A stretch of DNA of 15,827 bases. Source: Chloroflexota bacterium. GTDB taxonomy: Bacteria; Chloroflexota; Limnocylindria; QHBO01. Where the stretch lies: assembly GCA_031177555.1 (NCBI GenBank), contig JAPSGM010000013.1, positions 1 through 15,827 of the forward strand. Reading direction: 5' to 3'. Under the pieces are notes generated by a model that was not told the DNA's origin, ran no database searches, and worked only from the letters and a program-made list of their open reading frames with translations. This document shows positions 1 through 7,814 of the stretch, piece by piece. Numbering within the stretch: position 1 is the stretch's first letter; each line of letters begins with the position of its first letter. Both the position numbers and the translations under genes were made by a program.

Positions 1-1655
1 CGCGGCTCGCCCTGGAAGGTGTCCCGCTCCAGCGTGCCGACCAGGTCCAGCGCGATCCCCGGCTCGGGCAGCTCACGGTCGGCCGGCACGCCGAAGGCGA
101 TCGCGTCGAAGGTCTGAACACCCCGCAGCATCCGCAGCGCGACGTGGTCGCCGTCCATGCCCACCCGTCGCGCCTCGCCGACCCGCAGGCCGGTCACGGC
201 CAGGATCGGTTCCACGTGCCCTGGCCCGAACGGCGCCAGCCGCTCGATCTCATCGGCCAGTGGCCAACCCAGGTGACGCGCTGGCAGGACGAGGTCGACG
301 GCCAGGCGGCCGCCGCGCACGAGGGTGACCGCCGCGTCCGGTGGGTACGGCCGCCCGATGCCGGTGAACGCGGCCGAGAACGCGTCCCAGGCGTGGGGCA
401 GGAGGCTGAAGCCGCCGGCGCCGGCATGGCCGCCGCGCTTGGTCAGGTGCGCCGCGCAGCTCTCCAGCGCGGCCACCACGTTGAAGTCGGCCGGCGCGCG
501 GACCGACCCGCGCAGCTCCTCCCCGATCCGGGCCACGGCGGCGACCGGCCGCGACAGCGCGTCGCACAGGCGGCCCGCGACCAGGCCGACGATGCCCGGC
601 GCCCAGTCGTCGTGGCGCAGCAGCAGCGGAGCGTCGCCGGGCACGTCCGCCGCCTGGCGCCGCGCCTCCTCGACCGCAGCGAGGGTCAGCTCGCGCCGCC
701 GCCGCTGCACCGCCTCGAGCTCCTCGGCCAGCCGCTCCGCCGCGCCGCCATCCTCCTCGATGAGCAGCCGGATGGCGAGCTCCGCGTCGTCGATCCGGCC
801 CGCCGAGTTGATGCGCGGCGCAACGCCGTAGGCGAGGTCGCGGGCGGTGGGTGCCTCCGGGTGCTCCGCGGCACGGGCCAGCAGCGCGCGCAGGCCGGCG
901 CGCCCGGTTGTCGCCAGCTCCACCAGGCCGAGCCGGACGATCGCGCGGCTCTCCCCGGTCATGGGGGCCATGTCGGCGACCGTGCCGATGGCCGCCAGCG
1001 CCGCCAGGTCGGCGGCCGCGCGGCCGCGACGGCCGAGCAGCGCCATGGCCAGCTTGTAGGACAGCCCGGCGCCCGTGAGGTCGGGATCCGGGTAGCTGCA
1101 GTCCGCCCGATGCGGGTCGACCACCGCCGCCGCGAGCGGCAGATCGGGCCCGGGCAGGTGATGGTCCGTGACGATGACGTCCACCCCGATCCGTCGGGCG
1201 TGCTCGACCTCGGCCACGTTGGCGACGCCGCAGTCGCACGTGACGACCAGCGTCACCCCGCGGGCTCCCAGCCGCGCGAGGCCGGCCGTCGACAGGCCGT
1301 AGCCATCCGCCAGCCGCGACGGCACGTGCCGGATCGCCTCGGCGTCCAGCGCGCGCAGCGCCACCGACCAGATGGCGACCGAAGTCATGCCGTCGGCGTC
1401 GTAGTCGCCCCAGATCGCGATCCGCTCGCCGCGGTCCAGGGCATTCTCCAGCCGGTCGAGGGCCAGGTCCGCATCGGCCATGAGCGACGTGTCGTGCAGC
1501 GCCGACTCGCCCGCGTGCAGGAAGGCTTGCAGCTGCTCGTCGTCGCCGAAACCGCGCCGGCCGAGGAGCGTGGCGACCGGCCGCCCGAACGCCGTGAAGG
1601 CTGGAGGGTCGAGCAGCGGCTCGGGCAGCAGCCACTCCAGGCGCGGGGCGATCAC
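1..1655 (-). CDS. recJ: Single-stranded-DNA-specific 5'-3' exonuclease RecJ (3' part missing)
   Basis: RecJ degrades single-stranded DNA 5' to 3' in recombination and in base-excision and mismatch repair. The reading frame is open from the start to the left window edge, giving 551 residues without a stop. The DHH phosphoesterase motif I GDYDADG is at residues 83-89, the TDHH metal motif at 163-166, and VDPHRADC at about 179-186. The DHHA1-type nucleic-acid-binding motif GGHAGAGG is at 408-415. The start is the GTG at 1655-1653; the protein from there (VIAPRLEWLLPE...) has the expected N-terminal length, about 82 residues before motif I. There is no Shine-Dalgarno sequence, but a -10-like TACCAT lies 7 nt upstream, so the message may be leaderless. 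It lies 49 nt downstream of secF on the same strand, so read-through from secDF is possible as well as its own promoter. The C-terminal OB-like part is only partly in the window. Confidence 0.95.
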   Translation of the reverse strand, partial: MIAPRLEWLLPEPLLDPPAFTAFGRPVATLLGRRGFGDDEQLQAFLHAGESALHDTSLMADADLALDRLENALDRGERIAIWGDYDADGMTSVAIWSVALRALDAEAIRHVPSRLADGYGLSTAGLARLGARGVTLVVTCDCGVANVAEVEHARRIGVDVIVTDHHLPGPDLPLAAAVVDPHRADCSYPDPDLTGAGLSYKLAMALLGRRGRAAADLAALAAIGTVADMAPMTGESRAIVRLGLVELATTGRAGLRALLARAAEHPEAPTARDLAYGVAPRINSAGRIDDAELAIRLLIEEDGGAAERLAEELEAVQRRRRELTLAAVEEARRQAADVPGDAPLLLRHDDWAPGIVGLVAGRLCDALSRPVAAVARIGEELRGSVRAPADFNVVAALESCAAHLTKRGGHAGAGGFSLLPHAWDAFSAAFTGIGRPYPPDAAVTLVRGGRLAVDLVLPARHLGWPLADEIERLAPFGPGHVEPILAVTGLRVGEARRVGMDGDHVALRMLRGVQTFDAIAFGVPADRELPEPGIALDLVGTLERDTFQGEP

Positions 1656-1662
1656 GGCGGAG

Positions 1663-1695
1663 ATGGTAGCGGCGCGCGCTTACCCGCCGCTTACC
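1663..1695 (-). promoter_or_regulatory. Candidate recJ promoter with tandem GTAAGCG boxes
   Basis: Reading the minus strand, the 49-nt secF-recJ gap has GTAAGCG at 1694-1688 and again at 1683-1677, exactly 11 bp apart (one helical turn). Then come 8 nt, the hexamer TACCAT (1668-1663, fitting TAnnnT), 7 nt, and the GTG start. No TTGACA-like -35 is visible. The same word with the same 8-nt spacing precedes the helicase gene at 8278. I infer an activator or alternative -35-type element; nothing here proves which. Confidence 0.45.
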
Positions 1696-1704
1696 GTTTC
1701 GATA

Positions 1705-2778
1705 TCACCGGCTGAGTGGCTTGACCCGCCGCGGGGCCGCCGTGCCACCGCGCGCCTTGCGGTCCGCGTCCCACTCGTACCAGGCCACCAGCAGCTGGCT
1801 GGCGTTGAAGATCGACGAGTAGGTGCCGCTGACGATGCCGATCAGCAGCGCCAGGGTGAAGGTCCTGATGGTCGCCGGGCCGAGGAAGTAGAGGGCCGCC
1901 AGGGTCACCGCCACGGTCAGCGACGTGTTGATGGAGCGGCCCAGCGTCTGGAGGATCGAGTGGTTGACGATCGCGCCGAACGGCTCGCCGGCGTGGCGGA
2001 TGCGGTTCTCCCGGATGCGGTCGAACACGACGATCGTGTCGTGCACGCTGAAACCGATGACTGTCAGCAGCGCGGTCACGAACAGGGCGTCGAACTCGAC
2101 TTCGAAGAAGTAGCCCAGGATGGCGAAGATCCCGACCACGACGATGACGTCGTGCAGCAGCGCGACGATGGCCGCCGTGCCGAAGCGGAACCCGAAGCGG
2201 ATCCAGAGGTAGGCCAGGATGAAGAGCTCCCCGACCACGATCAAGATGATCGAGGACCGGATCAGCTCGGAGCCGATGAGCGGGCCGACCGTCGTGACGC
2301 TCCGCGGCTCACCGGGGCCGAAGCGCGCCTCCAGCTCGTCCTGCACCTCGTTGAACTCGGTGCCCTCCGGGATCGGCGCCGGCGACGGAGAGGCGCCGGG
2401 GCTGGCCGGGCTGGCCGCCACGGACGGCGATGGGCTCGGCGCCGGGGTGCCGGCCTCCGCGCTGCCGATGGCCGACGGCGCCGCGGAACCAGTGGGGATG
2501 GGGGTCGGTGGCGGCGCCAGCCCGATCGGCGTCGTCCGGATCTCCAGGAAGCCATCGTCCAACTCGCGAACGGTGGCGCCGTCGTGTCCCAGCTCGGCGA
2601 GCGCGGCCCGCACCTCACCGGCGGAGGGCTCATCGGCATAGCGGACCTGCCAGACCGTGCCGCCGGTGAAGTCGACGGACGGGCGGAGGCCGCCGACCAG
2701 GATGAAGACCAGCCCCGGCATGGTGATCAGGGCGCTGAAGAGGAAGTACCAGCGGCGCTTGCCGACGATGTCGAACAC
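1705..2778 (-). CDS. secF: Protein translocase subunit SecF
   Basis: SecF pairs with SecD in the inner membrane and uses the proton-motive force to help pull proteins through SecYEG. The protein has 357 residues. TM1 is at about 11-30, followed by the P1-domain motif VDFTGGT (35-41). GPLIGSEL (165-172) opens the membrane core, and FSVHDTIVVFDRIREN and TLGRSINTSLTV are the conserved SecF core motifs. A stretch rich in Pro, Ala, Ser and Gly at about 84-139, which I do not expect in SecF, interrupts the extracytoplasmic domain. The start is GTG at 2778, with GGAG 9 nt upstream inside the end of secD. Only 3 nt separate it from the secD stop, so the two genes are co-transcribed and probably translationally coupled. 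Confidence 0.96.
   Translation of the reverse strand: MFDIVGKRRWYFLFSALITMPGLVFILVGGLRPSVDFTGGTVWQVRYADEPSAGEVRAALAELGHDGATVRELDDGFLEIRTTPIGLAPPPTPIPTGSAAPSAIGSAEAGTPAPSPSPSVAASPASPGASPSPAPIPEGTEFNEVQDELEARFGPGEPRSVTTVGPLIGSELIRSSIILIVVGELFILAYLWIRFGFRFGTAAIVALLHDVIVVVGIFAILGYFFEVEFDALFVTALLTVIGFSVHDTIVVFDRIRENRIRHAGEPFGAIVNHSILQTLGRSINTSLTVAVTLAALYFLGPATIRTFTLALLIGIVSGTYSSIFNASQLLVAWYEWDADRKARGGTAAPRRVKPLSR
2362..2529 (-). other. Pro/Ala/Ser-rich low-complexity insert inside SecF
   Basis: This codes for about residues 84-139 of SecF. The segment is almost entirely P, A, S, G, T and I, with runs such as PAPSPSPS and GASPSPAP. It lies between the beta-rich start of the P1 domain (ending ...GFLEIRTTP) and EFNEVQDELEARFG, which looks like normal P1 sequence again. 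It is in frame and has no stop. A disordered outward-facing loop is the simplest reading. Confidence 0.8.
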
Positions 2779-2781
2779 GGC

Positions 2782-4095
2782 TCAGCGCTCCACGTGGTAC
2801 AGCTCGATGTGCCGGCCCCAGTCGGTGCGCACGATGTAGCGCATCGCGGTCCGCGTCAGGACGATGGCCGAGAACATCGACACCAGCACGCCGATGATCA
2901 GCACCAGCGCGAAGCCGCGCACCACGTTGGTTCCCTGCCAGTAGAGCCAGGCAGCGACCAGGATCGACGACACGTTCGAGTCGAGGATGCTCGACCAGGC
3001 GCGATTGAACCCCGCCTCGATGGCCGGGACCAGCGTCTTGCCGGCGCGGATCTCCTCCTTCATGCGCTCAAAGATGAGGATGTTGGCGTCGACGGCCATG
3101 CCGATGGACAGGATGAAGGCCGCCACCCCGGCCAGCGTCAGGGTGACCCCGATGAGCCGGAAGATGGCGTACACCACCAGCGTGTAGAAGACGAGCGCCA
3201 GCGCCGCGACCACGCCTGGCAGGCGGTAGAAGGCGATCATGAAGATCAGCACCAGCACCAGGCCGATGCCGCCCGCAACCAGCGCCTGGGCCAGGAAGTC
3301 GGCGCCGAGGGTGGGAGCGACGGTGTCCACGCCCTGCTCCTGCAGCGAGACGGGCAGCGCGCCGAAGCGGAGCGTGTTGTAGAGGTTGTCCTGCTCCACC
3401 TCCGCCGCCTCGCCGGCGCCGACGGTGATCACCGTCTGGCCGCCGCAGATCGGGCCCTGGATGGTGGGCGTGGTGTATACGACTCCGTCCAGCGCGATCG
3501 GGCCGGGCCGCTGCTGGTTGGCGGTGGTGAACGAGCACCAGGTATCCGCCGCCTCGCCGGTCAGGACGAACTGGACCCCCAGCTCGCCGGTGCCGGAGCT
3601 GGGCGCCACGCTGTTGGGATCGATACTGCCGCCGTCGAACAGGACGCCCACGGCCTGGGTGGCGATCAGCTCCGAGATGTCCTGCCCCTCGGACAGGGTC
3701 TGGCCGCGCGGGTCGATGAACTGCAGCTGGCCGGTGGAGCCGACGAGGTCCCGCACCTGCTGCTCGTCGCTCAGGCCGGGCACCTCGACCACGATCCGCC
3801 GCGTGCCATCGCCGGCGATCTCGGTGCGGACCTGCGGCTCCGACACGCCGATGCCGCCCACCCGCCGCTCGATGATGTCGCGCGCCGTGCTCAGCTGCTC
3901 GTCGCTCACCTCCTGGCCGGGCTGCGGCTGGACGAGGAGCGTGACGCGGATGCCGCCCTGCAGGTCGAGGCCGAGCACCGTTCGTAGGTCGGAGCCCGGG
4001 GCGCCGGCCGGCAGCCACGAGCGCGGGATGTCGATGTAGATCGCCAGCAGGAGGGTGACCAGGATCACCCACGGGGCGAGGCGGCGCCAACTCAT
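2782..4095 (-). CDS. secD: Protein translocase subunit SecD
   Basis: SecD is the partner of SecF in the Sec accessory complex that drives late steps of protein export. The protein has 437 residues. TM1 is at about 8-21, followed by the conserved GLDLQGGIRVTL (42-53) of the P1 head. A second extracytoplasmic part ends with FGALPVSL (244-251). The C-terminal five-helix bundle carries LSIGMAVDANILIFERMKEE (329-348), the SecD signature with the functional Asp, then AIEAGFNRAWSSILDSN (358-374). Two cysteines in the outer domain (C187, C217) could form a disulfide. The ATG at 4095 is the first in-frame start. The best Shine-Dalgarno match (AAAGGA) is about 15 nt upstream, farther than usual. No yajC lies upstream. 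Confidence 0.97.
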   Translation of the reverse strand: MSWRRLAPWVILVTLLLAIYIDIPRSWLPAGAPGSDLRTVLGLDLQGGIRVTLLVQPQPGQEVSDEQLSTARDIIERRVGGIGVSEPQVRTEIAGDGTRRIVVEVPGLSDEQQVRDLVGSTGQLQFIDPRGQTLSEGQDISELIATQAVGVLFDGGSIDPNSVAPSSGTGELGVQFVLTGEAADTWCSFTTANQQRPGPIALDGVVYTTPTIQGPICGGQTVITVGAGEAAEVEQDNLYNTLRFGALPVSLQEQGVDTVAPTLGADFLAQALVAGGIGLVLVLIFMIAFYRLPGVVAALALVFYTLVVYAIFRLIGVTLTLAGVAAFILSIGMAVDANILIFERMKEEIRAGKTLVPAIEAGFNRAWSSILDSNVSSILVAAWLYWQGTNVVRGFALVLIIGVLVSMFSAIVLTRTAMRYIVRTDWGRHIELYHVER

Positions 4096-4129
4096 GCTGC
4101 GGCCGGTACGTTCCTTTCGGTCGGGCGGG

Positions 4130-4169
4130 CGTGTCGGCGGGGCCGGACACGAAACGCGCCGCGCGTTCG
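4130..4169 (-). promoter_or_regulatory. Two consecutive hairpins in the secD leader
   Basis: In the predicted secD leader (about 83 nt), two strong hairpins follow each other. The first pairs 4162-4169 with 4150-4158 (CGAACGCG against CGCGTTTCG, one bulged base, 3-nt loop). The second pairs 4143-4151 or so with 4130-4138 (CGTGTC-C-GGC against GCC-GACACG, one bulge, CCC loop). They share the CG at 4150-4151, so they either stack or compete slightly. No U-run follows, so neither looks like an intrinsic terminator. They sit before the AAAGGA ribosome-binding candidate. Confidence 0.5.
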
Positions 4170-4184
4170 GCGGCGGGCCCGGGG

Positions 4185-4214
4185 ATTATAGGTGCCGCTC
4201 GGGGCGCGCCGCAA
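4185..4214 (-). promoter_or_regulatory. secD promoter
   Basis: On the minus strand there is a perfect -10 TATAAT (4190-4185), with TTGCGG (4214-4209) 18 nt upstream matching the TTG of the -35 consensus. It is correctly placed to transcribe secD-secF and possibly recJ. The start of transcription would fall near 4178, leaving a leader of about 83 nt. It is the best sigma-70-type promoter in the window. Confidence 0.7.
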
Positions 4215-4230
4215 CGAGCCCACGAGCAGC

Positions 4231-4447
4231 CGGGCCGCGGGCGGCCCGTGCCCTGAACGCATCGAGCGCGGCCGGAGTGGCTGCACGCGCTCGCCCATTT
4301 GGCGCGATGCATGAGGGAAGCTGCCATCCGCCACCTGCTGGCGGTATCTCCGACGGTTGGCCGTGTCCGCGGGCCCAACGTCTGCTGGTTTGGCCAGCCG
4401 CTGGCAAATCTGCGGAAGCTGCGACTGAACGTCGCAGTTACCGCCAG
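4231..4447. other. Structured, gene-free stretch between uvrC and secD
   Basis: The 411-bp gap 4096-4506 has no credible gene. Besides the secD promoter and leader it holds several inverted repeats. A perfect 7-bp hairpin CGGGCCG/CGGCCCG lies at 4231-4248. CCGCCA/TGGCGG lies at 4328-4344, and GTTGG/CCAAC at 4356-4379. TTTGGCCAG/CTGGCAAA (one bulge) lies at 4389-4408, and a perfect 7-bp CTGCGAC/GTCGCAG at 4419-4437. A long-range pair CTGGCGGTA (4338-4346) with TACCGCCAG (4439-4447) would enclose the last three as a multi-arm structure, and it competes with the 4328-4344 hairpin. No U-run follows on either strand, and it matches no RNA family I recognise. It could be a small RNA, an attenuator-like 3' region of uvrC, or chance. 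Confidence 0.35.
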
Positions 4448-4506
4448 TGTCTGATCGAAAGACCGGGTTGCAGCCGGCAGATCGCTGCGCCGCGCAGCAG
4501 CGCCAC

Positions 4507-6480
4507 CTAGGCCAGCATCCCTTCCCGGGCGAGGTGCGACTTCAGGCGCTCGGCCGCGGCCCGGCCGACGCCAGGCGTGGCGGCGACCTCGTCCAGGCTC
4601 GCCTCGCGGATGCGCCGCACCGAGCCGAAGCGCTTGAGCAGGGCCTTCTTGCGCGCCGGCCCGATGCCCGGCACCTCGTCGAAGACGCTGGCCAGCGCGC
4701 GCTTGCCCCGGACGGTGCGGTGGTACGTGATCGCGAACCGATGCGCCTCGTCGCGGATGCGCTGCACCAGGTACAGCGCCTGCGACCGCCGCGGCAGCAC
4801 GATCGGGTCGGAGCGGCCGGGCACGTACAGCTCCTCGAAGCGCTTGGCCAGGCCGGCCAGCGGCACGTCGGTCATCCCCAGCTCGCCCATGGCCCCCAGA
4901 GCCGCCGACAGCTGGCCCTTGCCGCCGTCCACGATCACCAGGTCGGGGATCGCCCAGCCGTCGGTCCCCCGCGGGCGGCGGTCGCCGACCTCGCGGCCGG
5001 CATCGTCGCCGTCGTCGATGGATTCGGGCACCTCGTCGGCGCCGACCGCCGCGAGCGACAGCGCTCCCGTCTCCTCGCGCAGTTTCGCGGCCCGCGAGAA
5101 GCGGCGGCGCAGCACCTCGGCCATCATCCGGAAGTCGTCCGGCGTCTCCGCGGAGCGGATCCGGAAGCGGCGGTACTCGCGCGGCTCGGGGCGGCCGTTG
5201 ACGAAGACGACCATCGAGCCCACCGCGCTGGTCCCCTGGATGTTGCTCATGTCATAGCACTCGATGCGGTCGGGCCGGCGCGGCAGGCCCAGCGCCACGG
5301 CCAGGCCGTCCAGCGCCTCGTCCCGCTTGCCGGCGTCGGCGAGCCACTCGGCCCGCTCCTTGGCCAGCGCCTCCACCGCGTTCTGCGCCGCCAGCGCCAC
5401 CAATCGCCGCTTCTCGCCGCGCTCCGGGACGTGGAGCGTCACCCGCGAGCCGCGGCGATCGGCCAGGAAGGCGGCCAGGTCATCGGCGTCCGATGGAGCG
5501 GTCGGGAGCAGGACCTCGCGCGGCGGGCGCTCGCTGACGGCGTAGTACTGCTGCAGGAACGACCCGAGCACCTCGGCATCGGTCGCGTCGCGGGCGTTCT
5601 CGACGATGAAGTGCTCGCGCCCAATCATCTTGCCGTTGCGGATCACGAACAGCTGTAGGCACGCCTCCCCCTCCTCGCGGGCCATGCCCACCACGTCCTG
5701 CTGGGCGCGGCTGAAGGCGGCGACCTTCTGCTGCTCGATGGTGCGCTCCACCGCCCGCAGCTTGTCCCGGGCGACGGCCGCCTGCTCGAAGCGCAGCGCG
5801 TCGGAATGCGCCTCCATCTCGGTGCGCAGCTCGTCCGCGATGCCCTCCTGCTTGCCCTCCAGGAAGTCGACGATCCGGCCGATGGTGGCGCGGTACGGCG
5901 CCTTCTCCACGGCCTGGATGCAGGGACCCTGGCATCGGTTGATGTAGTAGAGCAGGCAGGGGCGCTCGAGCACCCGCTTGCCCTCCGGGATCTCCAGGTT
6001 GCAGGTGCGGAACGGGAAGATCTTGCGCAGCAGCTTCAGGGTGTCGTCCACGCTGGAGGCCGATGCGTACGGGCCGAAGTAGCGGCTGCCATCGCGCGCC
6101 AGCTTCCGGGTCCGCACGATGCGCGGGAAGTCCTCGCCCAGCGTGATCTTGACGAAGGGATAGCTCTTGTCGTCGCGCAGCCGGATGTTGAAGCGCGGGC
6201 GGTGCTCCTTGATGAGGTTGCCCTCGAGCAGGTACGCCTCGCTGACCGTATCGGTGACGATGTAGTCGACATCGGCCACCTCCTGCGTCATGCGCAGGAT
6301 GCGGGCGTCCAGCGCGCCCTTGCTCCCGAAGTAGGAGCGCACGCGGCTCCGCAGGGAATCGGCCTTGCCGACGTACAGGACGCGCCCACCGGCGCCCTTC
6401 ATCAGGTACACGCCGGGAGTGGTCGGAAGCTGGCGCAGGATGGCGCGCAGGTGCTGCTCGCGCGCCTCGGCGGGGGGCAT
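4507..6480 (-). CDS. uvrC: Excinuclease ABC subunit C (UvrC)
   Basis: UvrC makes both incisions around a lesion marked by UvrB. The protein has 657 residues. The GIY-YIG nuclease domain is at about 20-95 (TPGVYLMK, VLYVGKA, with the conserved Arg of RSRVRSYF). Cysteines C160, C175, C183 and C187 match the iron-sulfur cluster pattern. The UVR motif is at about 215-250. The RNase-H-like nuclease domain has ECYDMSNIQG (407-416), VIVDGGKGQL (515-524) and RDEAHRF (576-582). The C-terminal helix-hairpin-helix pair PGIGPARKKALLKRFGS and PGVGRAAAERL is at about 604-645. An acidic insert of about 45 residues (466-510) sits inside the RNase-H-like domain. The ATG at 6480 is 9 nt after the stop of the upstream ligase gene, so the two may form an operon. 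Confidence 0.98.
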   Translation of the reverse strand: MPPAEAREQHLRAILRQLPTTPGVYLMKGAGGRVLYVGKADSLRSRVRSYFGSKGALDARILRMTQEVADVDYIVTDTVSEAYLLEGNLIKEHRPRFNIRLRDDKSYPFVKITLGEDFPRIVRTRKLARDGSRYFGPYASASSVDDTLKLLRKIFPFRTCNLEIPEGKRVLERPCLLYYINRCQGPCIQAVEKAPYRATIGRIVDFLEGKQEGIADELRTEMEAHSDALRFEQAAVARDKLRAVERTIEQQKVAAFSRAQQDVVGMAREEGEACLQLFVIRNGKMIGREHFIVENARDATDAEVLGSFLQQYYAVSERPPREVLLPTAPSDADDLAAFLADRRGSRVTLHVPERGEKRRLVALAAQNAVEALAKERAEWLADAGKRDEALDGLAVALGLPRRPDRIECYDMSNIQGTSAVGSMVVFVNGRPEPREYRRFRIRSAETPDDFRMMAEVLRRRFSRAAKLREETGALSLAAVGADEVPESIDDGDDAGREVGDRRPRGTDGWAIPDLVIVDGGKGQLSAALGAMGELGMTDVPLAGLAKRFEELYVPGRSDPIVLPRRSQALYLVQRIRDEAHRFAITYHRTVRGKRALASVFDEVPGIGPARKKALLKRFGSVRRIREASLDEVAATPGVGRAAAERLKSHLAREGMLA

Positions 6481-6486
6481 GCCCCG

Positions 6487-6492
6487 ATTCTA
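6487..6492 (-). promoter_or_regulatory. -10-like TAGAAT before uvrC
   Basis: TAGAAT ends 6 nt before the uvrC ATG, and no Shine-Dalgarno sequence is present, which would suit a leaderless message. The same 9-mer CTAGAATCG precedes uvrA. The first three bases are also the TAG stop of the upstream gene, so coincidence is possible. No clear -35 is seen. Confidence 0.35.
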
Positions 6493-7689
6493 GGACGGTG
6501 CGGCGGACCTGCCGGGGATGGGCTTCTCCAGCTGGCGGTCCAGGTACCGATGCAACGGCCGGTAGTCGGTCGCATCCTCCCGCCCGATGACGACCAGGAT
6601 GTACTGCCCGATGGTGTTGTTGGTCGCCTCGAGGATGCGGCCCTCGCGCAGCTGGATGCGGTGATCGGGGCGCATGTGGCTCGACAGCAGGAACAGGTCG
6701 AAGGCGGACAGGTTCGTCTTCAGGTTGCCCTCCAGGGCATCCATCAGGGCCAGCCCCGGACCGACGGAGCTCAGGCCGCCATCCCCGAGCTTGTCCTGCA
6801 ATGCAGCCAGGACCTGCTGCTGCCGTTTCGCTCGGGCGAAGTCACTGGACTGGCCGGGCCGGTTGGTGTACCTGGCCCGGGCGTAGGCGAGGGCCCGCCC
6901 GCCGTCCAGGTGGATCTCGCCTTTCCGGAATCGGCCGCCGGTGAATCGGCCCTCGCGGAAGGTCCGCTCGGTCCAGGTGTAGCGGAACTGCTGGGGATTG
7001 TCGATGGTCACCCCGCCCACCGCGTCGACCATGGCCTCGAAGCCGGCGAAGTCCATCGCCATCCAGTGCCCGATCTCGAGCCCGGTCACGTGGGAGAGGA
7101 CGTCCGCCGCGAACCGCCCGGCCGGCGCGACGCCGCCATCGGCATGACCGATCGCGAAGGCTTCGTTGATCTTGCCGTTGTCCGGCATGCCGGCAACGCC
7201 CTCCACCCACAGGTCGCGCGGGATGGGGATCACGATGGTCGTGTCGGCCACGGGATCGATCGAGATGATCTGGATCGAATCGGAGAGGTACGTGCCGCGC
7301 TCGTGCTCCGGCCCCCCGTAGCCGAACAGGACGACGTTCACCCGCTCCTCGCCGCCGAGGGGCCCCCACAGCGCCGACGACGCGGCCGATGCGGTCGACA
7401 CCCTGGCGTTGAAGTCGCTGACGCGTCCCCACAGCAGGATGCCGCCGGTGACCATGACCAGCAGGATGACCAGCAGGCCGATGAGCAGCACGACCTTGAT
7501 CGGCACGCGGCGGCGGGTGGCGGCACCCTCGGCGGCCAGCACCTCGGCGTCCGCCGCCGCTCGCCGCTGCTCGTCGAGGGCGGCCTCCTGGCGACGGCGC
7601 ACGCGCGCGGTCGGCGTGGCCTGGTAGTGGGATCGGTCTCGGCGGATCATCGGGAAGTGGTCGCCATGTAGCTCGGGGCTCCGGGACAT
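6490..7689 (-). CDS. LytR-CpsA-Psr (LCP) family cell-wall glycopolymer ligase
   Basis: LCP proteins sit in the membrane with the enzyme domain outside and attach lipid-linked glycopolymers to peptidoglycan. With the chosen start it has 399 residues. A basic cytoplasmic tail is followed by one membrane helix (about 64-87) and then the LCP domain. Visible motifs are LSDSIQIISIDP (135-146), IPIPRDLWV (154-162), KINEAFA (173-179) and ALAYARARYTNRPGQSSDFARAKRQQQ (266-292), with the Arg and Asp residues that bind the pyrophosphate. The frame stays open upstream to 7932, but that part overlaps a pseudogene in another frame. ATG 7689 was chosen because -10-like TATCCT (7714-7709) lies just upstream; ATG 7770 and ATG 7650 are alternatives. 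None has a good Shine-Dalgarno sequence. It precedes uvrC by 9 nt, without an obvious functional link. Confidence 0.9.
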   Translation of the reverse strand: MSRSPELHGDHFPMIRRDRSHYQATPTARVRRRQEAALDEQRRAAADAEVLAAEGAATRRRVPIKVVLLIGLLVILLVMVTGGILLWGRVSDFNARVSTASAASSALWGPLGGEERVNVVLFGYGGPEHERGTYLSDSIQIISIDPVADTTIVIPIPRDLWVEGVAGMPDNGKINEAFAIGHADGGVAPAGRFAADVLSHVTGLEIGHWMAMDFAGFEAMVDAVGGVTIDNPQQFRYTWTERTFREGRFTGGRFRKGEIHLDGGRALAYARARYTNRPGQSSDFARAKRQQQVLAALQDKLGDGGLSSVGPGLALMDALEGNLKTNLSAFDLFLLSSHMRPDHRIQLREGRILEATNNTIGQYILVVIGREDATDYRPLHRYLDRQLEKPIPGRSAAPS

Positions 7690-7708
7690 TGCTTCGGGCG
7701 GCGGCGAC

Positions 7709-7747
7709 AGGATAGCCGCTAAGCGGGCGCGAAGCCGCCGGTAAGGG
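7709..7747 (-). promoter_or_regulatory. Weak promoter candidate for the LCP gene
   Basis: On the minus strand TATCCT (7714-7709) could serve as a -10 that starts transcription about 12 nt before the ATG at 7689. Nearby on the plus strand are CTAAGCG (7719-7725) and GTAAGGG (7741-7747), each one mismatch from the GTAAGCG boxes seen at recJ and the helicase, and 22 bp apart. Here they are in the opposite orientation to the gene, so any shared function is doubtful. Confidence 0.25.
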
Positions 7748-7814
7748 GTGGCGGGGGCATCCTGTGCCATGGCCGCCACCACTTCTCCCGCGTCGGGCGC
7801 GTCGGGCCGGCCGC

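Noticed and set aside
250..1635. Minus-strand frame of 461 codons within recJ
   Set aside because: It overlaps the true RecJ frame, which carries GDYDADG and DHH; this frame is Arg/Gly/Ala-rich without motifs.
1480..3987. Plus-strand open frame of 835 codons opposite secD, secF and recJ
   Set aside because: It runs across three real genes on the other strand and has shadow composition (Asp, Arg, His, Gln runs).
4389..4437. Intrinsic terminator after uvrC
   Set aside because: The hairpins at 4389-4408 and 4419-4437 are sound, but neither is followed by a T-run on either strand.
4427..4439. Second LexA box near GAACGTCGCAGTT
   Set aside because: The half-sites do not match GAAC-N4-GTTC in spacing, and the sequence is better explained by the CTGCGAC hairpin.
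4338..4447. tRNA-like cloverleaf between uvrC and secD
   Set aside because: The closing stem is 9 bp, the arms do not have tRNA sizes, and there is no GGTTCGA-type T-loop or CCA end.
5806..7671. Plus-strand open frame of 621 codons opposite uvrC and the LCP gene
   Set aside because: Antisense shadow of two well-supported genes; no recognisable motif.
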